A stretch of 64,000 bases of DNA from the NCBI RefSeq assembly GCF_016545825.1, contig NC_052615.1, forward strand, positions 32,637,516-32,701,515. Reading direction: 5' to 3'. Source of the DNA: Eucalyptus grandis. Lineage: Eukaryota > Streptophyta > Magnoliopsida > Myrtales > Myrtaceae. Shown here in pieces: positions 58,735 to 64,000 of this stretch. The position numbers and the translations under genes were made by a program. Below the pieces are notes generated by a model. That model was given only the letters and a program-made list of their open reading frames with translations, made no database searches and was not told the origin of the DNA. The number at the start of each line of letters is the position of its first letter. Position 1 is the first letter of the stretch.

Positions 58735-59240
58735 GTACAAATACCAATTCAGTTTGAAATTTTTTAATTTGATCAATTTAATTCTAAATTTTTTGATGAT
58801 CTACCAATGTAGTTCTTCCAGTCAATTTAAGAAATCTCTAGCACAAATGTTAGTTGTGCTAATGTAGACAATCTGTTATAATTTTTTTTTAAATATTTTC
58901 TAAAAATTTATTTTTTCCTTTCTATTTCCAACCATAGGCAAGGGGTGACACTAGTGAGGATGCAAAGGTGGCAAGGGTTTGGCAATTGTTTGTCTTTGCT
59001 AGATTTGATTACCTATGGCTCGCGACTTCATCGGCCATCATTGAGGCTTAGTGACTAGTGGATAAAAACATGAAAAAAAGGAGAAAAAGAAAAATTTAGA
59101 AAATTACAAATATTGTTAACATCAGTGATAGCTGCGCTACGTAAAATGACCGGTGCTAATTAGATTGTCACATTAGCATTTTCTCGTTACAATTGGTTGA
59201 TTGTCAAAAGTTGTATGAATAAATTGAAAAAGAATTAGTA
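58735..59240. mobile_element. Fold-back / MITE-like element related to the one at 23.5 kb
   Basis: Starts with 'ccaatgtagttcttcc'-type sequence, then a pyrimidine-rich left arm (about 58,880-58,935) and a purine-rich right arm (about 59,060-59,105) around a GC-richer core (ggcaaggggtgacac ... gactagtgg). It resembles 23,551-23,860, and its leading part resembles 7,940-8,060. Ends not fixed. Confidence 0.5.
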
Positions 59241-60898
59241 TTTATTAAATAAATTTAGGACTTCTTTTATAATTGTCACTAATATTGTCAGTGGCAGTGG
59301 TACGAAGAAGGTAAATAATAATTTATCGCTCGATTATTTCGTTAAAAAATGATTATATTGAGAAATCAACGGTCGAGACGGTTTAGGAATTTATGAGGCT
59401 GCAAAGAGGTGACAGCCTGACAGGGAGAGGGGTGGACTGGGCCACCGGCTGCTCCGAGAAAGGATGCGGGGGTAGTTGACCAAAATTCCCGGTCATTTTG
59501 CCAACGAGTCCCGGTGGCCTTTCTCGCGAAGGGTGCCTTCAGTCACGCTGACCGAATCCCCCCACAATTCCCTCCAATTTCCCAATCCTGTCCCTTCCCC
59601 CCGTTCTCACCTTGATCGGCAGAGGATGCAAAACATTTGACCTTTTCCTTTTCTATTCTTCAAAGAAGGGGGAAAAAAAAAAAACCCTCTTTCCCTGAAT
59701 TCACTCACGACAGTTTTAGAATGTACAACCGCATAAGGCCAATCCCCAAAATTCCATGAAGTCCTTACATAAATGTTGAATTGCAATGTGCGAAACTGAA
59801 TCGTCTAAATAAATCATTACATTATAAAGGAATGATGCAGATCACGTAGAAAAAGATAAACTCCATGTCTACTTATCTCGCTCTAAACTAATCCTTATGC
59901 ATGTACTAGGGGGGTATAATCCTAGTGTATTCTCATGTATTCTTAATTAGGAAGCACCCTTCATCAGCTCTAAGCTATTGGTACCCATTTCAAGTTTTGT
60001 CTTACCTTGGCGTTATTTTCTGCAAGAAAGAGGCTCTGTCTGGGTTGGCTATTGACTGGCTATTGCCTATGCTAATTAGATGCTCCAAAACCCATGTGTA
60101 ATTTCTTCTCCTTTTCATGACCCATTTGGCCTTTTGAAGGTTCCAAAGGGAGATCCCTTGGGAATATGTGATGACAAAATGGACAACAGTGCCCTCTGAA
60201 TACCTAAAGAGCGCCTAAAAATGACATCTTTTTGTTTCTTTCTTGCCAATCCATCTGATCATCGACGACCTAACTCAGCCTTGGGCTAGTCTTTTCACTT
60301 TAACTCATGATTATTTCTCTCAAATGCCAAATCTTTATGTAAAGCAAGAAAACAAGGGGCAGACAGCATATGTCTGAGGGTTGAGCATCCTTAGGAAGCA
60401 AGATTCATCACATGCAAAAGAGAAAAAGAAACCCACACAGGGCAACACGAGACGGACGAAAGTATCCCTGGAACCAGGGCAGGACTGTGCAGTGAACTTG
60501 CCCCGCTCATTCTTCTTTTCTTTTTTAAGAGGGGGAATTAGATTAATATAAAGCCTGACTGATCTTTCCATGGGAATATTTACTATGACAGCTCTCTCTG
60601 TGTCTCTGCCAGCTTACAATGCTTCGTTCTCTCCGAGGCAAACAGCGCTAGTTTTGTGGATCTTCCACTTCAGAAAATGGAGGGTTCTGCACATTTCCAT
60701 GATTATCATTCACAGCGGAAGATGCTAACTATTGTCTTTTTTTTTTTCTTTTTTCTTTTTTCAAACTTCATGTGGAGAGGGGGGTTATTTGTGTAATTCC
60801 AGTTTGGAGCTTCTTCTGGTTCATGCTCAAATGATTGATTCCATGCTTCACGCTTTAGCAACAATAACTTAGACAGTGGACAAAAGGAAAAGAGCGAA

Positions 60899-60938
<40 letters not shown>

Positions 60939-61612
60939 GTTCAGTTCTAAGTTATTTCCAACTGATTGATGCAATAGATACGATAGCTGTATGAGTATTG
61001 AATGATGAAAAGGTTCCATTGAAGAAGGCACTAAAACAAGAATTGCAAGAGATTAATAACAGAGGCAGAGCAAACACTGTGTATTTCCAGAGCAGAGACC
61101 ATGTCCTGGTCCACAAGCAATCCCCAAAATGTACTTACATTGTCAGCACAATTGCGCCTAAACAAAAAGCGAAAAGCCAACCCCAAAAAAAAAAAAAGAG
61201 AGAAGAGAGAGAGGAGATAAAAGAAACTTGATCGTACTATTACTTTTCTGATGATGTCCCTCTCAGCCTCCCAGGGAAGCGAGCATCGGTTCGTTCCCAG
61301 CATTTCCACAGAGAATTAACTGCTGTCCAGAGATGAAGAATTTCAAGAAGCCATTTGCAGTCAAATTGAATGAACTTCGTTGCAAGAAGAAGCAACTCGA
61401 GAACTAAAAAGCACCTGATCATATACTCTTACTCCTAAGTTCTAATCTATCACCAGAAGAGCAAGCAAAGAACTTTTCTTCCTAGCCATAACCAATGGGC
61501 AAAGATCAAAGGAAATGGAGTGTCAGTCACCTAGCAAAAACCAATGATAAAAAAAAATAAAAAATTCTTCTGCGATCTCTCTCTCTCTCTCTCTCTCTGT
61601 GCGCGTGTTTTT
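59241..61612. other. Intergenic region and 3' side of the ZAT gene
   Basis: No gene recognised. Contains a (GA)n microsatellite at 60,903-60,932 and a (CT)n microsatellite at 61,576-61,598, the latter just behind the ZAT stop codon and probably in its 3' UTR. Confidence 0.55.
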
Positions 61613-62722
61613 TCAATTCTTGATGGGTTGGGTGAATTCTCCATCATCAGACACTACACTGAAGTTATCCTCCTCCGCTGGAGCAGGCAGGTTGAGATCT
61701 AACAAATTGGCCGAGACTTTAGACCTGGAGCTCTGAGCACCATCGCCATTACCACCGACACTTGATCCTCCTAATCCCATCATGTGAGATCTCTTGTGCC
61801 CACCGAGAGCCTGTCCATTCCCAAACACCCTCCCGCAGAACGGGCACTCGTAGACCCTCTCTTTCTTGCGCGCCATAACCATTTCCTTGCTCCAACCACC
61901 ATCACGCCTCTCTCTCTCATCTTCTTGCCTCTTCTTGTCACAACCCATCAACCCAACAGACTTCCTGTGAATCACTCTGTGCCCACCCAATGCCTGTGAA
62001 GATCTGAACACTTTCTTGCACACCTCGCACTGGTGGTGCTTCCTCTCAGCTTCATTCCCCATCAGATTACCCTTTTGGCCCTCCTCAACTTCTTCACGAT
62101 CATGATCATCACCATCGCGACGTTTTCTCCTCCACTTGTCCCGCGAGAGCAGCATGAGGCACATGGCGACATCCTCTTCCGGCGAAGTGTCGGACACCGA
62201 GCTCACCGGCTCCGGCTCGGCCGGCGAGCTCGGCAGGCTCGGCTTCAGCTTCTGCTTCCTCTGCTTCTCGTCCTCTGCATTGTCGTCGCAGCCGCCCAGC
62301 TTCCTCCTGGTCCGCTTGGATCGCCTCCGGGTCGGGTTCCTCGACTCGGTCTCGCTCTCTCGGTCCTGCACGACGGCGAACCCGGAACCGCCGGAGAAGG
62401 AGAACTCGGGATCTGCACACTTGACGCTCCTCCTGGGGTTCTCCCTCAGCCCGTAAATCAGGGACTTCTCCTCGATCTCCTGATCTCCGCGCGACGACTC
62501 CTGCTCCTCCTCCTGCTCCTCCTCCTGCTGCTGCTGCTGCTCCTCCTCCTCCTCCTCCTCCTCCTCCTCCTCCGGCGAGGAGGAGGAAGGATACGAGGTG
62601 ATCGACTCGGCGACGTGGGTCCGGTGAATCTTGAGGCTGGCCAGATGGGCCTTCATGTGGCCGCCCAGAGCTCGGCCGTTGGCGAAGGTCCTGAAGCAGA
62701 GCTTGCATCTGGGTCTCTCCAT
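61613..62722 (-). CDS. C2H2 zinc finger transcription repressor, ZAT type with three QALGGH-like fingers
   Basis: Nuclear C1-2i class zinc finger protein of the ZAT1/ZAT4/ZAT9 type, 369 residues in one exon as usual for this family. Finger 1 at C6/C9/H22/H26 has the variant RALGGH; finger 2 at C232/C235/H248/H252 and finger 3 at C293/C296/H309/H313 have the plant signature QALGGH. Other parts: an acidic Glu/Gln run (about residues 51-74, encoded by CTC/CTG repeats on the plus strand), basic clusters RRRSKRTRRK and RRKRRD as likely nuclear signals, an L-box-like EEDVAMCLMLLSRD (about 182-195) and a C-terminal EAR repression motif DLNLPAP (342-348). The wide gap between fingers 1 and 2 is typical. 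Long open frames on the opposite strand are shadows. Exact orthologue not decided. Confidence 0.95.
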   Translation of the reverse strand: MERPRCKLCFRTFANGRALGGHMKAHLASLKIHRTHVAESITSYPSSSSPEEEEEEEEEEEQQQQQEEEQEEEQESSRGDQEIEEKSLIYGLRENPRRSVKCADPEFSFSGGSGFAVVQDRESETESRNPTRRRSKRTRRKLGGCDDNAEDEKQRKQKLKPSLPSSPAEPEPVSSVSDTSPEEDVAMCLMLLSRDKWRRKRRDGDDHDREEVEEGQKGNLMGNEAERKHHQCEVCKKVFRSSQALGGHRVIHRKSVGLMGCDKKRQEDERERRDGGWSKEMVMARKKERVYECPFCGRVFGNGQALGGHKRSHMMGLGGSSVGGNGDGAQSSRSKVSANLLDLNLPAPAEEDNFSVVSDDGEFTQPIKN

Positions 62723-62906
62723 CGACGCCGGAAACGAGGCAAAGATCGAAACTTTACGAAGCTCGGATGCTGAACTCCGCCCGGTCCCTGCCTCTCCCTC
62801 TCTCCCTCTCCCTCAGAGACGGTGGAGAGATTTGGGAACTGAGAAATGAGTAGGTGACAAGCATTCCTCCACCAAAAAAGGACACACCTTTGTTAATTTC
62901 CTCGGG

Positions 62907-62920
62907 TTTTATAAATTATG
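62907..62920 (-). promoter_or_regulatory. Candidate TATA box for the ZAT gene
   Basis: On the minus strand this reads 'cataatttataaaa', about 185 bases before the ATG, leaving room for a leader of roughly 150 bases. Supported only by position and wording. Confidence 0.35.
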
Positions 62921-64000
62921 TTCGGGTTAAAAAGCAAAACGTTTGTGTGCCGAAAAGAAAAAAATTAGTGAAAAAGAAAGGGAGTTAATCTGGTGATTAG
63001 GCAGGATCAAAGACACGAAAATGTCTGATCATGGCAAATGGGACGAGGCACGAGCGAGGGACATGCAAACCTTGCCCCATTTGGGGGTTGTACTGCTGCC
63101 TTTTCTATGCTCTTCTTTTTTTCTTCTGGTGGAGGTGTCCATCACAATACCGACATTATCACCAAATCAAAGCCAAATTCCATTTATCTTGAAAAAAAAA
63201 TACATAACCTTTTCACTGTAGTTGTAAATTTAGCACGATCTTGTAAATGTCTCAAATAAAATACGCGGCATTTTGTAATCATTTCAAATTTTAACATCAG
63301 CTGATATTCTATATACCGTTGTCTTCATCTCTTCCACGTAAATATTGTCGTGATGGCATGCACATTAGCAATTGCACGCACAACCCTTTCTAGCCGGCGA
63401 GATTAATTTGAAAATAGGGATGAAGAAGACTAGAAATTGGAGCGAGTGAGAGTTTGGGCCTGCTATGAGTTAAAGTTACTCTTTATATTGGACAATGATG
63501 GGATTAGGTTGACAATTCATGTTCACACGTTACATTTGGGGTTCGTAACCAGGCCAAATTCGGTCATTGAAAAATATCATTTTTCTTGTTGATTGTGCGG
63601 TAAAATTTATGGCGTCGGTTCGTGTTTAACATGTGAAAAAGATGATTGCGAGAATGGATGAAATATTAGTGGATGCCAAATTCGCAATAATTGCAAAAGG
63701 CTGTGTGTGTTCTTTTTTTTTTTATAGATATTTCGTGTTATATTTGTAACAATGATAATACATTGTGCATTCTTTTAAAGGTTTAAAAGTTTGTATTAGT
63801 TTTTCACCGACGTTAAAAAGCTCTGGTACTTTTTTGCTAATTGGCCAAGAAATTCTCGGATGGATGAAGGTGCAAGTACAGACAAACATCTGAAATCCTT
63901 TTTCTTTTTTACTTGCTTTAGGCTTGCTTAATAATTTGTTGTTGCCCACAATTGGAGTTGAAAAGGGAGAAGAGTGGGCTACTTGTCTTCTAGACACTTG
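62921..64000. other. Upstream flank of the ZAT gene
   Basis: AT-rich DNA that probably includes the distal ZAT promoter. No gene recognised; the open frame at 63,722-63,997 is low complexity. Confidence 0.5.

Noticed and set aside
62033..62773. 246-codon open frame, plus strand
   Set aside because: It is the antisense shadow of the ZAT gene; its Leu run mirrors the Glu/Gln tract.
1..64000. CRISPR arrays, bacterial-type operons or a defence system
   Set aside because: The window is plant nuclear DNA. No spaced direct repeats with unique spacers and no prokaryotic gene clusters are present. The clustered genes are functionally unrelated.

Overview
This is a nuclear window from a flowering plant, most likely a woody eudicot. 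The evidence is spliced genes with GT..AG introns, plant-only proteins (a PGSIP-type GT8 glycosyltransferase, a DET2 steroid 5-alpha-reductase, a plant SEC16, a ZAT-type zinc finger) and plant-type transposons (L1-clade LINE with RNase H, tRNA-derived SINEs, hAT and Mutator-like non-autonomous elements). Some repeats, with phrases such as 'caatgtagttcttcc' followed by pyrimidine-rich fold-back arms, remind me of Myrtaceae genomes. That placement is from memory and is weak.

Layout. 1-17,000 is gene-poor and AT-rich. Its only plausible gene is a small membrane-like protein (2,225-2,608). From about 5.6 to 15.5 kb it is built of old, diverged tandem copies of one segment, with fresher perfect local duplications on top. 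17,000-34,000 carries three plus-strand genes: a PGSIP7/8-like GT8 glycosyltransferase (18,247-22,961, 5 exons), DET2 (25,553-26,356, one exon) and organellar asparaginyl-tRNA synthetase (27,454-33,860, 15 exons). SEC16/MAG5 follows convergently on the minus strand (35,261-43,786, 13 exons). 44,200-61,600 is gene-poor: a degenerate repeat block, then a complete but dead LINE (48,430-54,260) bounded by a 13-bp target-site duplication and carrying a nested SINE, then AT-rich DNA. A three-finger C2H2 ZAT-like repressor (61,613-62,722, minus) closes the window.

The genes are ordinary, functionally unrelated neighbours: sphingolipid or cell-wall glycosylation, brassinosteroid synthesis, organelle translation, ER exit sites and transcriptional repression. 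No operon-like system and no clearly new biological system was found.

The most useful observations concern sequence integrity and mobile DNA. Three single-base frameshifts interrupt two otherwise perfectly conserved genes. They look like lost homopolymer bases, so they may be assembly errors rather than pseudogenisation. An intact-ended hAT element (8-bp target duplication) and a Mutator-like element (10-bp target duplication) sit in introns of AsnRS and SEC16. Three tiny retroposon scars (12-24 bp of insert between 14-17 bp target duplications) appear to be extreme 5' truncations; two share the 3' end of the SINE found in this window.
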